NCBI RefSeq assembly: GCF_041206865.1
Contig: NZ_JBGEDP010000001.1
Span: 2,542,001-2,606,000 of the forward strand
DNA from: Mycobacterium sp. HUMS_12744610
GTDB taxonomy: Bacteria > Actinomycetota > Actinomycetes > Mycobacteriales > Mycobacteriaceae
Direction of reading: 5' to 3'
DNA: 64,000 nt
Positions 21,197-31,631 of this stretch are shown here, in pieces. The notes under the pieces were generated by a model that saw only the letters and a program-made list of their open reading frames with translations, was not told the DNA's origin and did no database searches. Numbering within the stretch: position 1 is the stretch's first letter; each line of letters starts with the position of its first letter. The position numbers and the translations under genes were made by a program.

Positions 21197-21553
21197 ATGA
21201 CGGTGCAAAACGAGTCGGACGCCAAGACCCACGGCGTGATCCTGACCGAGGCCGCCGCCGCCAAGGCGAAGTCCCTCCTCGACCAGGAGGGCCGTGACGA
21301 CCTCGCGTTGCGCATCGCGGTCCAGCCGGGCGGCTGCGCCGGCCTGCGCTACAACCTCTTTTTCGACGACCGGACACTGGACGGCGACCTGACCGCGGAG
21401 TTCGGCGGCGTCACCTTGACGGTGGACCGGATGAGCGCGCCCTACGTCGAGGGTGCCTCCATCGACTTCGTTGACACGATCGAGAAGCAGGGCTTCACGA
21501 TCGACAACCCCAACGCCACCGGCTCGTGCGCCTGCGGGGACTCCTTCAACTGA
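21197..21553 (+). CDS. A-type iron-sulfur carrier (HesB/ErpA-like)
   Basis: The 118-aa product has the HesB/IscA fold signatures: VILTEAAAAKAKSLLDQEG, LRIAVQPGGCAGLRYNLFFDD with the first conserved cysteine, SAPYVEGASIDFVDT, and GSCACGDSF with the C-terminal CxC pair. Such proteins pass Fe-S clusters to apo-enzymes, plausibly including LipA and respiratory proteins of this region. An AGGAG lies 6 bases upstream of the ATG, which decides the start over a longer frame from 21176. Confidence 0.92.
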   Translation: MTVQNESDAKTHGVILTEAAAAKAKSLLDQEGRDDLALRIAVQPGGCAGLRYNLFFDDRTLDGDLTAEFGGVTLTVDRMSAPYVEGASIDFVDTIEKQGFTIDNPNATGSCACGDSFN

Positions 21554-21593
21554 CCCGATGACGACCCGCTGACCGGGTCTACGGTGCGCGGGG

Positions 21594-22265
21594 CTAGTAC
21601 GAGCCGCCGGTGCGTAACACGTACGAGCAGACCATGATCTGGCCGCGCTGGAAGAGCAGCTGCGCGATGCCCTGCACCTGTCCGCGCATCGGGCCACCGG
21701 TGGCGGGGGAGACGCGCATCGTGAACAGCGCCTGAGCCTGATACTGCGACAGGTACACGATCTTGTCTATAGAGGTCACCTCGACCTGGGAGAACTGTTT
21801 GCGGAACGCGTCGCTGGCGAGCCTGGCCAGCGCCAGGTCGGAGCGTTTGTCGCGCACGCCGTCGTACATGCCGCACAGCGCGTTGCGGACGACGAAGTCG
21901 AGCTCGCGGTGGTCCAGCGCGTTCAGATACTCCTGAATCGCCGTCTTGGCCGCTGACTCCGAGAACGTCGCGCCGGTGTTGGCCCCGTTGGTGCGCACCC
22001 CGTACACGATCGCCACGGTCGTCACGGCGGCCAGCGCGATGGCCACCAGAACGCTGACCAGCAAACGTCGCTTGGACCGTCGCTGCGGGTAGCCGACGGG
22101 CGCGGGCGGCGGACCTGCATAATTGGGCGGCGGGGGTCCCGCGGGGCCCCCGAAGACCGGGTTGCCGGCGGCGCGCCCGTCGGGATACTCGAGCGGCCGG
22201 GACTCCGGGTGCGGTGCTGGACGGTCGCTTCCGACGGTGTGGTTCGGCGGGTGCGGACCGGCCAT
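21594..22265 (-). CDS. Proline-rich single-pass membrane protein (Rv2203-like)
   Basis: The 223-aa product has a cytoplasmic proline/glycine-rich N-terminus (residues 1-62; repeated PPP, PNY and PAP motifs) and a basic stop (QRRSKRRL). One transmembrane helix follows (LLVSVLVAIALAAVTTVAIVYGV). The external domain of about 135 residues begins SESAAKTAIQEYLNALDHREL and contains LARLASDAFRKQFSQVEV. This resembles the DUF4878/NTF2-like extracellular domains of mycobacterial membrane proteins. Function is unknown. The gene converges on the Fe-S carrier gene. Confidence 0.8.
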   Translation of the reverse strand: MAGPHPPNHTVGSDRPAPHPESRPLEYPDGRAAGNPVFGGPAGPPPPNYAGPPPAPVGYPQRRSKRRLLVSVLVAIALAAVTTVAIVYGVRTNGANTGATFSESAAKTAIQEYLNALDHRELDFVVRNALCGMYDGVRDKRSDLALARLASDAFRKQFSQVEVTSIDKIVYLSQYQAQALFTMRVSPATGGPMRGQVQGIAQLLFQRGQIMVCSYVLRTGGSY

Positions 22266-22438
22266 CGTGGTTCTCCTACGGTGGTAGTTGGGGCGCCCGG
22301 GAGGACGTCGGGGGCGGCAAACGCCCGCGCTCGGGTCTGGGCAAGGGTCTCGCGACTGGTCAGGTTTGTAGGCAGGCTAGCGCACCGGCTCCCGCAGACC
22401 GTGGACGCAACGGCGGTCGATGCGCGTGAGTAAGCTAG

Positions 22439-23443
<1,005 letters not shown>

Positions 23444-23458
23444 GTTTGCGCTCGTCCC

Positions 23459-25411
23459 TCAGAGCTGCACCGGGTAGACCGGCTCGCTGATCCGCGGCAC
23501 GACGCTGTGCTCGACGAAGATGGCGTGCCACAGCATGAAGATGAGCACCGTCCACAGCCGGCGGCTGTGATCGCTGACGCCGTTGCGGTGCTCGTCGAGC
23601 ATGCGGCGGACGGTGGGCAGGTCGACGAGGCGCCCGGCCTGCGAGGAGTCCACCATCGCGTAGGCCCACTCCAGCAGCTCGCCCGCGCGCAGCCAATGGC
23701 GGATCGGCACCGGGAAGCCCAGCTTGGGCCGGTGCAGCACGTGGGCCGGTACGACGGGCTCCAGCGCGCGGCGCAGCGCGTACTTGGTGGTGGTGCGGGT
23801 GATCTTGGCATCCACGGGCAACCGGGACGCGACGGCGAACACCTCCGGGTCCAGAAACGGCACCCGCAGCTCCAGCGAGTTGGCCATCGTCATCTTGTCG
23901 GCCTTGACCAGGATGTCGCCGCGCAGCCAGGTGAACAGGTCGAGGTGCTGCATACGGGCCACCGGGTCCCAGCCGGCCGATCGGGCGTACACCGAGGCGG
24001 TGACGTCGGTGTGCGTCCAGTCCTCGCGGAAACCGGGCAGCACGGCGCGCAACTGCGCGTCGGAGAAACTGCGGGCGTTGCCGTAGTAGCGCTCCTCGAG
24101 CGTCAGCGATCCGCGGTACAGCAGGCTCTTGCCGCGCATGCCCTCCGGCAGCGGCCCCGACATCTTGCCCACCGACCGCCGGACCGGTCGCGGCAGATAG
24201 TCGAAAGGCTTCAGCGACAACGGTTCCCGATAGATGGTGTACCCGCCGAACAACTCGTCGGCGCCCTCGCCGGAGAGCACCACCTTGACGTGTTTGCGGG
24301 CTTCGCGGGCGACGAAGAACAGGGGCACCAGCGCGGGGTCGGCGACCGGCTCGTCGAGGTACCAGACGATCTCGGGCAGCGCGGCGACGAACTCCTCCGG
24401 GCTGACCACCTTGGCGATGTGGCGGGCGCCGATCGCCTCCGCGGAGGCGACCGCGACGTCGATCTCGGAGAATCCCTCCCGTTCGAAACCCGTGGTGAAC
24501 GTGATCAGCCGCGGGTTGTGGCGGATGGCCAGCGCCGCGATGGCCGTGGAGTCGATGCCGCCGGACAGGAAAGCGCCCACCGTGACGTCGGCGCGCATGT
24601 GCTTGGCCACCGAGTCCTGCAGCACCGCGGTGATCTCGTCATAGCGGGCCTGCTCGGTGTCGCGGGTCAGCGGCTCGGCGGAGAACCGCGGGACGAAATA
24701 CCGGGTGACCTCCGGTTGCCGGCCGGGACGGATCCGGGCGTAACAGCCCGATTCCAGCCGGCGCACCCCGCGGTGCAGCGTCTCGGGCTCGGGCACGTAC
24801 TGCAGGACCGTGTAGTGCTGCACCGCCCGCTCGTCGATCCCGGTCTCGAATCCCAGCAGCTCGACCAGGTCCAGCAGGCACTTCTTCTCGCTGGCCACCG
24901 CGGTGCCGCCGGCGCCGGTGGCCATGAACAGCGGCTTGATACCGAAAGGGTCACGCGCGCAGAACAATTCGCGCGTCATCGTGTCCCACAGCGCGAACGC
25001 GAACATGCCGCGCAGGCGGCCCAGCACCTCGGTGCCCCAGTGGTGGAACCCGGCGACGATGGCCTCGCCGTCGCCGTCGGTGGCGAACGCAGCGTCGTGG
25101 CGGGCGGCCAGTTCGTCGCGCAGCTCGAGGTAGTTGTAGATCTCGCCGTTGAACACCAGCACGTAGCGGCCGGGTTGCTCGGGCGGGCCCCAGCGCAGCG
25201 GCTGGTGCGAATGGGCGATGTCGATGATCGACAGCCGGTTGAAGCCGAAGACGACCGCGCCGTCGGCGCTGGGGTCGGTCCAGGTGCCCGGCTCGTCGGG
25301 ACCGCGGTGCCGCATCAGCCGCAGCGCCGCGGTGACGGCACCGTCGACGTCGGAGGCACCGGCGCCGTCGCCGGCCGCCGGGTCCGCGACAAAAGCCAGC
25401 AGTCCGCACAC
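23459..25411 (-). CDS. asnB: Asparagine synthetase, glutamine-hydrolysing
   Basis: The 650-aa enzyme makes asparagine from aspartate, ATP and glutamine; family members also act as amidotransferases on cell-wall substrates. The GTG start places a cysteine at residue 2 (MCGLLAFVAD), the N-terminal nucleophile of class II glutaminases. Then come RHRGPDEPGTW, FNRLSIIDIAHSHQPL and FNGEIYNYLELR. The synthetase half has AFLSGGIDSTAIAALA (PP-loop), VVLSGEGADELFGGY, and VKADKMTMANSLELRVPFLD. The gene converges on adoK with 15 bases between. No damage is seen. Confidence 0.95.
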   Translation of the reverse strand: MCGLLAFVADPAAGDGAGASDVDGAVTAALRLMRHRGPDEPGTWTDPSADGAVVFGFNRLSIIDIAHSHQPLRWGPPEQPGRYVLVFNGEIYNYLELRDELAARHDAAFATDGDGEAIVAGFHHWGTEVLGRLRGMFAFALWDTMTRELFCARDPFGIKPLFMATGAGGTAVASEKKCLLDLVELLGFETGIDERAVQHYTVLQYVPEPETLHRGVRRLESGCYARIRPGRQPEVTRYFVPRFSAEPLTRDTEQARYDEITAVLQDSVAKHMRADVTVGAFLSGGIDSTAIAALAIRHNPRLITFTTGFEREGFSEIDVAVASAEAIGARHIAKVVSPEEFVAALPEIVWYLDEPVADPALVPLFFVAREARKHVKVVLSGEGADELFGGYTIYREPLSLKPFDYLPRPVRRSVGKMSGPLPEGMRGKSLLYRGSLTLEERYYGNARSFSDAQLRAVLPGFREDWTHTDVTASVYARSAGWDPVARMQHLDLFTWLRGDILVKADKMTMANSLELRVPFLDPEVFAVASRLPVDAKITRTTTKYALRRALEPVVPAHVLHRPKLGFPVPIRHWLRAGELLEWAYAMVDSSQAGRLVDLPTVRRMLDEHRNGVSDHSRRLWTVLIFMLWHAIFVEHSVVPRISEPVYPVQL

Positions 25412-25579
25412 GGCGCCCCAGTATGCCGCACTCGGGCGGCGCGCGTGGGCGCCGCGCGTGACGCGCCCCGATGGGCCCGTGACGTGCCGCGCGGCCCGAG
25501 CGGCCGGGGTTTCGTCGCCCGCGTCAGCGCCGTGGTCTACGCTGCGTAGTATTCGATATCCGAGCATGGAGGCGCCGAC

Positions 25580-26689
25580 GTGACACCTCGCGAGCAGGTC
25601 CGTTCGCAACGTTTGTCGCAGGGCAGGTTTCAAGGGCTTTTTGGCCGCCTTCCCGTGAGTGTTCCGCGGGTTCCGGTCCGCCGTCGCCGGCCGTTGGCGC
25701 TGGCCGGGACGCTGGGGCTGCTTGCGGTCACTCTGAGTGGCTGCAGCTGGTCGGAAGCGCTGGGGATGGGCTGGCCGGAAGGCATCACCCCGGAGGCCCA
25801 CCTTAACCGGGAGCTGTGGATCGGCGCCGTCATCGCCTCGCTCGCCGTCGGCGGCATCGTGTGGGGACTCATCTTCTGGTCGTCGGCCTTCCACCGCAAG
25901 AAGGCCACAGACACCGACCTGCCCCGCCAGTTCGGCTACAACATGCCCCTGGAGCTGGTGCTCACGGTGATGCCGTTCCTGATCATCTCGGTGCTGTTCT
26001 ACTTCACCGTGGTGGTCCAGGAGAAGGTGCTGCACATCGCCAAGGACCCCGAAGTGGTGATCGACGTCACGGCCTTCCAGTGGAACTGGAAGTTCGGTTA
26101 CCAGCGCGTGGATTTCAAGGACGGCACCTTCACCTACGACGGCGCCGACCCCGCCCGCAAGAAGGCCGCAGCGCCCAAGCCAGTGGGCGTCGACAAGCAC
26201 GGCGATGAACTCGTGGGGCCACCCCACGGTCTCCACGGCGAGGACCTCAGCTACCTGAACTTCGACAAGGTCGAGACCCTGGGCACCACCAGCGAGATCC
26301 CGGTGCTCGTGCTGCCCGAGGGCAAGCGCATCGAGTTCCAGCTGGCCTCCGCCGACGTGGTGCACTCGTTCTGGGTGCCCGAGTTCCTGTTCAAGCGCGA
26401 CGTGATGCCCAACCCGAAGGCGAACAACTCGGTCAACGTCTTCCAGGTGGAGCAGATCAACCGGACCGGCGCGTTCGTCGGTCACTGCGCCGAGATGTGC
26501 GGCACGTATCACTCGATGATGAACTTCGAGGTCCGGGTCGTGTCGGCGAACGACTTCAAGGCCTACCTGCACCAGCGGATGGACGGCAAGACCAACGCCC
26601 AGGCGCTGCAGGCGATCAACCAGTCCCCGGTGGCGGTGACCACCCACCCGTTCGACACCCGCCGCGGTGAATTGACCACAAGCCAGTAG
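25580..26689 (+). CDS. ctaC: Cytochrome c oxidase subunit II
   Basis: Subunit II carries the CuA centre of the aa3 oxidase and receives electrons from the bcc complex. The 369-aa product has a basic N-terminus and a lipobox-type [10 protein letters not shown] (lipoprotein cleavage before Cys). Two membrane helices follow ([20 protein letters not shown] and [20 protein letters not shown]), then FQWNWKFGY. The CuA ligands are in [12 protein letters not shown] and [14 protein letters not shown]. An insert of about 40 residues between WNWKFGY and the cupredoxin core is typical of actinobacteria. It is the first gene of ctaC-ctaF, starting with GTG and 14 bases before ctaF. Confidence 0.95.
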   Translation: MTPREQVRSQRLSQGRFQGLFGRLPVSVPRVPVRRRRPLALAGTLGLLAVTLSGCSWSEALGMGWPEGITPEAHLNRELWIGAVIASLAVGGIVWGLIFWSSAFHRKKATDTDLPRQFGYNMPLELVLTVMPFLIISVLFYFTVVVQEKVLHIAKDPEVVIDVTAFQWNWKFGYQRVDFKDGTFTYDGADPARKKAAAPKPVGVDKHGDELVGPPHGLHGEDLSYLNFDKVETLGTTSEIPVLVLPEGKRIEFQLASADVVHSFWVPEFLFKRDVMPNPKANNSVNVFQVEQINRTGAFVGHCAEMCGTYHSMMNFEVRVVSANDFKAYLHQRMDGKTNAQALQAINQSPVAVTTHPFDTRRGELTTSQ

Positions 26690-26702
26690 GTGAGGACCCC
26701 CA

Positions 26703-27122
26703 ATGCATATCGAAGCGAGGCTGTTCGAGTTCGTCGCCGGGTTCTTTGTCATCGTCGCGGTGCTGTACGGGGTGTTGACGTCGCTGTACGCCACCGGTGG
26801 CGTGGAGTGGGCGGGCACGGCAGCGCTGGCGCTGACCGGAGGCATGGCGCTGATCGTGGCCACCTTCTTCCGGTTCGTGGCACGCCGGCTCGACACTCGG
26901 CCCGAGGACTATGAGGGCGCCGAGATCAGCGACGGCGCAGGCGAATTGGGCTTCTTCAGCCCACACAGCTGGTGGCCGATCCTGGTCGCGCTGTCGGCGT
27001 CGGTGACGGCGGTCGGCGTGGCGCTGTGGCTGCCCTGGCTGCTCACCGCCGGGGTGGTGTTCATCCTCGCCTCGGTGGGCGGGTTGGTCTTCGAGTACTA
27101 CATCGGACCCGAGAAGCACTGA
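26703..27122 (+). CDS. ctaF: Cytochrome c oxidase subunit IV, actinobacterial type
   Basis: The 139-aa membrane protein has four hydrophobic helices and the conserved start [55 protein letters not shown] lies in the middle loop and the end is [11 protein letters not shown]. This is the small subunit IV found in the actinobacterial bcc-aa3 supercomplex. The length equals that of the M. tuberculosis protein. It is cotranscribed with ctaC. The 180 bases downstream to mmpS3 contain no gene. Confidence 0.94.
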   Translation: MHIEARLFEFVAGFFVIVAVLYGVLTSLYATGGVEWAGTAALALTGGMALIVATFFRFVARRLDTRPEDYEGAEISDGAGELGFFSPHSWWPILVALSASVTAVGVALWLPWLLTAGVVFILASVGGLVFEYYIGPEKH

Positions 27123-27302
27123 TTTCGCACCCGAAGGTCACAATCGGATCACGTGACCGGCGGCCGGTTCGCCAGGACGTTTTTGCCGCTTTCGGTTCGG
27201 TAGGGTTTGTCCAGGCAGGATGAGAACTTGTGAAGTGCGCGCGCAACGATGTGACCGTGGAGCCCCGCGCGCTTGTTACGCAGTTGGACAGGGCAGGCAA
27301 AG

Positions 27303-28214
27303 ATGAGCGGGCCGAACCCCCCGGGATGGGAACCTGAAGAACCGGATTCCGTCAGCAAGCTCAGCCCCGAACCGGATACTGACAGCGAACACGGCGACGA
27401 AGCCGGGCCGGTGGAGGAGCTCGAACCCTTCGACGACGCCGAGATGGCGGCCTCGGAGCGGGCCGGCCAGACCGACGCATACTCCCGGGCCTATTCGGCA
27501 CCGGAGTCCGAGCACTTCACCAGCGGCCCCTACGTGCCGGCCGATCTTCGGCTCTACGAGTACGACGACTACGACGAGTCGCCCGAACCGGACGATGAAC
27601 ATCGCGCCCCGCGCTGGCCGTGGGTGGTCGGCGTCGCCGCGATCGTGGCGGCGATCGCGCTCGTGGTGTCGGTGTCGCTGCTCGTCGCGCGTACCGACAC
27701 CAGCAAGCTCGCCAACCCCGCCACCACCACCCCCTCCATCCCGCCGATCCAGGATCAGATCACCACGACGAAGCCCCCGCCGCCACCACCACCGCCGCCG
27801 CCACCCACCGCCACGGAAACCCAGACGGTGACGGTGACCCCGCCGCCACCGCCGCCCCCGCCGGTGAGCACCTCGGCGGCGCCGCCCGCCACCTCGACCG
27901 CCGCGGCGCCCCCGCCGACGACAACGACAACAACCCCGGCCGGTCCGCGGCAGGTCACCTATTCGGTGACCGGCACCAAGGCGCCGGGGGACATCATCTC
28001 GGTGACCTACGTCGACGCCTCCGGTCGCCGGCGCACGCAGCACAACGTGTACATTCCCTGGTCGATGACCGTCACGCCGATCTCGCAGTCCGACGTGGGC
28101 TCGGTCGAGGCGTCCAGCCTGTTCCGGCTCAGCCGGCTCAACTGCTCGATCACCACGAGCGACGGCACCGTGCTGTCCTCGAACTCCAACGACGCACCGC
28201 AGACGAGCTGCTGA
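27303..28214 (+). CDS. mmpS3: MmpS3-type membrane protein with Pro/Thr-rich linker
   Basis: The 303-aa product has an acidic cytoplasmic region of about 105 residues (repeated E/D-rich segments, [33 protein letters not shown]). One membrane helix follows ([22 protein letters not shown]), then an outside linker with long proline runs mixed with Thr/Ala. The C-terminal MmpS domain has [30 protein letters not shown] and [16 protein letters not shown]. MmpS proteins normally support MmpL transporters; MmpS3 has no adjacent MmpL here, as in M. tuberculosis. The stop overlaps the next start (TGATG). Confidence 0.92.
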   Translation: MSGPNPPGWEPEEPDSVSKLSPEPDTDSEHGDEAGPVEELEPFDDAEMAASERAGQTDAYSRAYSAPESEHFTSGPYVPADLRLYEYDDYDESPEPDDEHRAPRWPWVVGVAAIVAAIALVVSVSLLVARTDTSKLANPATTTPSIPPIQDQITTTKPPPPPPPPPPPTATETQTVTVTPPPPPPPPVSTSAAPPATSTAAAPPPTTTTTTPAGPRQVTYSVTGTKAPGDIISVTYVDASGRRRTQHNVYIPWSMTVTPISQSDVGSVEASSLFRLSRLNCSITTSDGTVLSSNSNDAPQTSC

Positions 28215-28867
28215 TGGTCAGCAGATACTCCTATCGGCGTGGCTCGGACACCGTTCCGCCGGACGCGATCGACCGCCTCCTGATCGGGGCCTGCGCGGCG
28301 ATCTGGCTGGTGGTGCTTGGCGTGAGCGTCGCCGCGGCCGTCGCGCTGGTGGACCTGGGCCGCGGCTTCCACAAGACGTCCGGCAGCAGCACGCACACCA
28401 CCTGGGTGTTGTACGCGGTCATCATCGTTTCCGCGCTGATCATCGCCGGGGCCATCCCGGTGCTGTTGCGTGCTCGCCGCACGGCCCAGGAGGAGCCGCC
28501 CGCCCGGCCGACCGCCGGGGCGGCGCGCGGCCCGGTCGGTGGCGCCGCGCTGCGCACCGGTTTCTCCGCGACGGCGCGCACGATGGGGGAGCGGACGCGC
28601 CAGCCGCGGGTGCAGGCGGCGGATTCGGCCGCCGAGTGGTCCGGCGAGGCGGTGGATCGCGTGTGGCTGCGCGGCACCGTGCTGCTGGCGGGCACGATGG
28701 GCGTCGCGCTGGTCGCCGTTGCGACGGCGACCTACCTGATGGCCGTCGGCCACGACGGCCCGTCCTGGATCGGCTACGGCCTGGCCGGCGCCGTCACCGC
28801 GGGGATGCCGGTGATCGAGTTCCTGCATGTTCGACAACTGCGCCGCCTGGTGGCCGGTTCCGAGTAA
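28214..28867 (+). CDS. Membrane protein with three to four helices (Rv2197c-like)
   Basis: The 217-aa product has a helix at about residues 24-50 (LIGACAAIWLVVLGVSVAAAVALV) and a second at about 65-87 (WVLYAVIIVSALIIAGAIPVLL). An Arg/Ala/Pro-rich cytoplasmic loop follows, then two further hydrophobic segments (GTVLLAGTMGVALVAVATATYLM and WIGYGLAGAVTAGMPVIEFL) and a basic end. It is a DUF2561-like mycobacterial membrane protein of unknown role, translationally coupled to mmpS3. It is the last backbone gene before accessory island 1; the left Tn3-type repeat starts 65 bases after its stop. Confidence 0.85.
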   Translation: MVSRYSYRRGSDTVPPDAIDRLLIGACAAIWLVVLGVSVAAAVALVDLGRGFHKTSGSSTHTTWVLYAVIIVSALIIAGAIPVLLRARRTAQEEPPARPTAGAARGPVGGAALRTGFSATARTMGERTRQPRVQAADSAAEWSGEAVDRVWLRGTVLLAGTMGVALVAVATATYLMAVGHDGPSWIGYGLAGAVTAGMPVIEFLHVRQLRRLVAGSE

Positions 28868-28932
28868 CCGGCGGCGCCGCGGACCAGAGCTGGTCGTCGG
28901 GTCCCGGCTTGGCCGGCTCGCGGCGGGAGTTC

Positions 28933-28967
28933 GGGTTCTCTCAGCAACAGAGCGGATCTGGTCCCTT
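28933..28967 (+). repeat. Left terminal inverted repeat of the Tn3-type element
   Basis: This 35-bp sequence matches 43389-43424 in reverse complement, with one gap and five mismatches. The inner half (GATCTGGTCCCTT) is identical. The 100 bases from here to the transposase fragment hold no gene. Confidence 0.65.
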
Positions 28968-29067
28968 GACACCCTTGATCCGGAGGCGGGGTTGTTGGAG
29001 TTCGGGCGGCTGGTGAGCGAAGTGGCCGGCGTCCTTGGCGACGCAATTCGGTTTCGACGTCAAAGGA

Positions 29068-29403
29068 TTAGGTGCCGTAGAAGTTGATGTGGTCGTGCTG
29101 CGCGGGTGTCAGGTGCGCGGTGGCCTCGTCGGTGACCGGGTGGCCCTCGGAGCGCAGGGCATCGAGGGAGTCACCAAGGTAAGCGGTGGTCCACAGTACC
29201 GAGGCGTTGGTGATCAGGTTGAGACACAGCGCCTGGTCGACCTGGTCATCGAGGTGTCGGCGCCGGACATGGCCTTGATGGGCGAAGAGATCACGACGCA
29301 GAGCGTGCAGGCTTTTGCCCTTGTTGAGTTGGCGGTGCAGGCATTGCGGTTCGTGCTCGACTTGTGAAGGTATTCGTTCGCGAGCGACAACCGAACCGTG
29401 CAC
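29068..29403 (-). pseudogene. Tn3-family transposase, C-terminal fragment
   Basis: The homologous part reads LHRQLNKGKSLHALRRDLF, then RRRHLDDQVDQALCLNLITNASVLWTTAYLGDSLDALRSEG and ends in LTPAQHDHINFYGT. This is the well-conserved end of Tn3-type DDE transposases (QLNKGExLHALRR...DQANQALCLNLVTNAVVxWNT...EHINFYG). Only about 95 of roughly 1000 residues remain. Upstream of QLNKG the frame becomes unrecognisable, and the IS21 end follows at about 29447. The stop comes two residues earlier than the usual YSFD ending. It is non-functional. Confidence 0.75.
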
Positions 29404-29446
29404 GACGTGTCACAAAATCGATGTGAAGAAGGTGGATATCGCGCTC

Positions 29447-29540
29447 GGTGAGAGCCGGTGTTCCGCTGTGGGGTGAGCCACTGTTCCGTTGGCGGGTGAG
29501 CCACTGCGACGTTATCGGGTGAGCCGTGGCACCGTTATGC
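29447..29540 (+). repeat. Left IS21 end with multiple terminal repeats
   Basis: GGGTGAGCC occurs at 29471-29479, 29494-29502 and 29517-29525, spaced 23 bases, with a related GGTGAGAGCC at the outer tip. The block is repeated in reverse complement at about 39705-39798 with only a few differences. Such arrays bind the IstA transposase. Confidence 0.85.
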
Positions 29541-29632
29541 CGGTCGAGGTTCGAGTATGCGCGCAGCATCAGTGTTGGCGTGGGGACCAGCGTCCGGCGG
29601 GACGCGTGGCGCCCCGTCCCGCCGGACGCTGG

Positions 29633-30376
29633 TCAGCCGAGTTGGCTGAAGTGCTTGCGCATCGATTCATCGCAGGTCAGCACGGTGGCGTGAGCGTTGG
29701 TGGTGATGCGATCGATGATCGCATCGGCGAGAATCTTTTCCTCCATGCGGTCGTGCCATTGGCCGGGCGGCAGTTGGGTGCAGTAGATCGTCGACGCCGT
29801 CTTGTGGCGCCGGTCGATCAAGGTGTGCAGCTGCTGGATCTGCTGGCGACTCGGCGTGGTGAGGAACCAGTCATCGATGATCAACAGCTCCACTTTGACC
29901 AGGGTGTCCAGGCAGCGTTTGCGCTCCCCGGTGCGTTCGGCGATGGTGAGGCGGTCGAACAGTTCACCGGCCGGCAGGTAAAGCACACTGCGGTACTGCT
30001 GGCAGGCCTTGTTGTCCAGCGCGCAGGCCACGTAGGTCTTCCCTGCGCCGGTCGGGCCTTGCAGGATGACGTCCTGATGGGTTTGCAGGTAGTTGCCGAC
30101 GGCGAGCCGGGTGATCAACTCGGTGTCCACACTGCGACCAGGCATGGCTTTGATGTCGGCGATGTCGGCAGCAGGTTGGGCCAGTGCCGCGTGTCGGCGC
30201 AGCCGGTGCAGCTTGCTGTTGCGGCGCCGCTCGTATTCCCAGTCGATGGCCATCTTGACCATCTCCGGGCCGGTGGGCCGTTGCGCACCGGTGGTGGCGG
30301 CGAGGTTCTCGAAGTACTCAGCCATGCCGGACAGGCGCATCGCCTTGAGCCTGGCCAGGGTTTCGGTATCGATCAT
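29633..30376 (-). CDS. istB: IS21-family helper ATPase IstB
   Basis: The 247-aa product begins MIDTETLARLKAMRLSGMAE and has the Walker A motif LQGPTGAGKTYVACALDNKAC and Walker B LLIIDDWFL. The family segment TIYCTQLPPGQWHDRMEEKILADAIIDRI follows. IstB is a DnaC-like AAA ATPase that helps IstA choose and capture target DNA. The ATG overlaps the istA stop (ATGA). The gene is intact, although its partner istA is broken. Confidence 0.92.
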   Translation of the reverse strand: MIDTETLARLKAMRLSGMAEYFENLAATTGAQRPTGPEMVKMAIDWEYERRRNSKLHRLRRHAALAQPAADIADIKAMPGRSVDTELITRLAVGNYLQTHQDVILQGPTGAGKTYVACALDNKACQQYRSVLYLPAGELFDRLTIAERTGERKRCLDTLVKVELLIIDDWFLTTPSRQQIQQLHTLIDRRHKTASTIYCTQLPPGQWHDRMEEKILADAIIDRITTNAHATVLTCDESMRKHFSQLG

Positions 30377-30930
30377 GCCGGGCCCCCGTCCTGGCCGTAG
30401 TAGTCGGCGCCGCGCACGAACCCGGCGTCGCCGAGGGACGCCACCGGCGGCGGATCGGCGGGTTCCCAAGTGGCCCATAGTTTCTTGATCAGCGTGTAGG
30501 ACGGCGCCGATGTGGCAGCCAAGGCCCGACCGCAGCTGTCTTCCAGCCGGGCCGTGCCGCCTTGGCGTTTGGCCAGCGACATCACCCCCAGGCAGGACCG
30601 GTAGGACTGCTCGACGATCTTGCGGGAGGCCAGGATCGCCTGGATCGCCGCCACGGTGTTCGGGCCGATGGTCGCCGCCCACTGCTCGAAGCGTTGCGCG
30701 CTCCAGTCGGCCAGCCGGTGCCGATGCCCTGCAGGCATGTGCTCGGCGACGGTGGAATACCGCCCGCGCACACCTTTTGTGGCGCGACTCTTTGGGTGAG
30801 CACGGCGGGGTGGTGGTGCGTCATGTGGGTTGAGGACGGGCTGGGCGTGACGCCGACCGGCGGGCGGGTTGTGGGTGGTGCTGTCACGGTGAGGACGGTC
30901 GGTTTAGGGTCCGGGTGATCTTGAAAGTCG

Positions 30931-30975
30931 ACGGCCCTTCCCACGTGCTTTGACTGGGCTACTGGGAAGGGCCGT
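30931..30975 (+). promoter_or_regulatory. Perfect 13-bp hairpin upstream of the three-gene operon
   Basis: ACGGCCCTTCCCA (30931-30943) and TGGGAAGGGCCGT (30963-30975) are perfect inverted copies around a 19-base loop, ending about 20 bases before the TTG start of the first gene. It could be an attenuator, a protection hairpin against outside transcription, or a transposase-binding site. The roughly 150 bases to the left of it, up to the element's end, hold no gene. Confidence 0.55.
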
Positions 30976-30995
30976 CCGAACGCCCGGAGGCGTCG

Positions 30996-31631
30996 TTGCT
31001 CAGTGTAGGTGTCGATCCTGTTGTTGTTGAACGTCAGTTGCGCTCGGGCGTGCTGAGCTGCCCGCGGTGCGGGCAGCGGTTGGCGCCGTGGGGGCACGCC
31101 GCGCCGCGGTTTGTGCGTCGTGCGACGGCGGTGGTGGAGCGGATCTGGCCGCGGCGGGCGATCTGTTCGAGCGCGGCGGGCTGTGGCCGCTCACACGTGC
31201 TGCTACCCCGGTTCTGTCTGGGCCGGCGGGTCGACGCGGTTTCGGTGATTTGGGCGGCGCTGCTGGCCCGGGCGGCGGGTTGGGGGTGGCGGCGGATCTG
31301 CGCGGCGGCGGGTCGCCCGGCCTCCACGGTTCGGGGCTGGCTGTCGCGGTTTTGCGTGCATGCCGAGTCGATCCGGGTCGGGTTCGCCCGGCTGGAACGC
31401 CACGCCAATACCGGCGCCGACATGGATCGTCTGGCTCCTGCGGCAAGCCCGGTCGCCGATGCGGTCGCCCAGATCGGTGTGGCGTGCGCGGCGGTGCGCC
31501 GGGTGGCCGGTTCGGCCGTGTTCGAGGTGTCGGCGGCCGAGCTGGTGGCGGCGTGCTCGGGTGGCTGGCTGTTGGGGTCGGGGCCGCCGGCGGTGGCGGC
31601 GTTGTCGATCAACATGAGCCCGCGTCTGTGA
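30996..31631 (+). CDS. Zinc-ribbon and HTH protein of the three-gene transposon
   Basis: The 211-aa product has LSCPRCGQRLAPWGHAAPRFVRR near residues 20-42 and then CSSAAGCGRSHVLLPRFC. This makes a treble-clef or zinc-ribbon-like N-terminus. A helical segment WGWRRICAAAGRPASTVRGWLSRF resembles a helix-turn-helix. The C-terminal 90 residues are Ala/Val-rich and featureless. The arrangement is like the DUF6431-type proteins that accompany transposase/ExeA pairs in actinobacteria (from memory, not checked). It probably binds transposon ends or target DNA. The start is a TTG with GGAGG 8 bases upstream. Confidence 0.6.
   Translation: MLSVGVDPVVVERQLRSGVLSCPRCGQRLAPWGHAAPRFVRRATAVVERIWPRRAICSSAAGCGRSHVLLPRFCLGRRVDAVSVIWAALLARAAGWGWRRICAAAGRPASTVRGWLSRFCVHAESIRVGFARLERHANTGADMDRLAPAASPVADAVAQIGVACAAVRRVAGSAVFEVSAAELVAACSGGWLLGSGPPAVAALSINMSPRL

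Noticed and set aside
27750..27960. Minisatellite or repeat array in mmpS3
   Set aside because: The CCGCCACC-rich stretch is simply the codon run for the proline/threonine linker that is typical of MmpS3.
28868..29087. Small plus-strand ORF running from the Rv2197c-like gene into the Tn3-type end
   Set aside because: It has no ribosome site, crosses the inverted repeat, and its residues match no family. It is read-through noise.
29460..29530. Regularly spaced short repeats (23 bp), CRISPR-like at first sight
   Set aside because: There are only three to four units, the spacers are themselves conserved, and an inverted copy lies at 39705-39798. These are IS21 terminal repeats. No cas genes are present.
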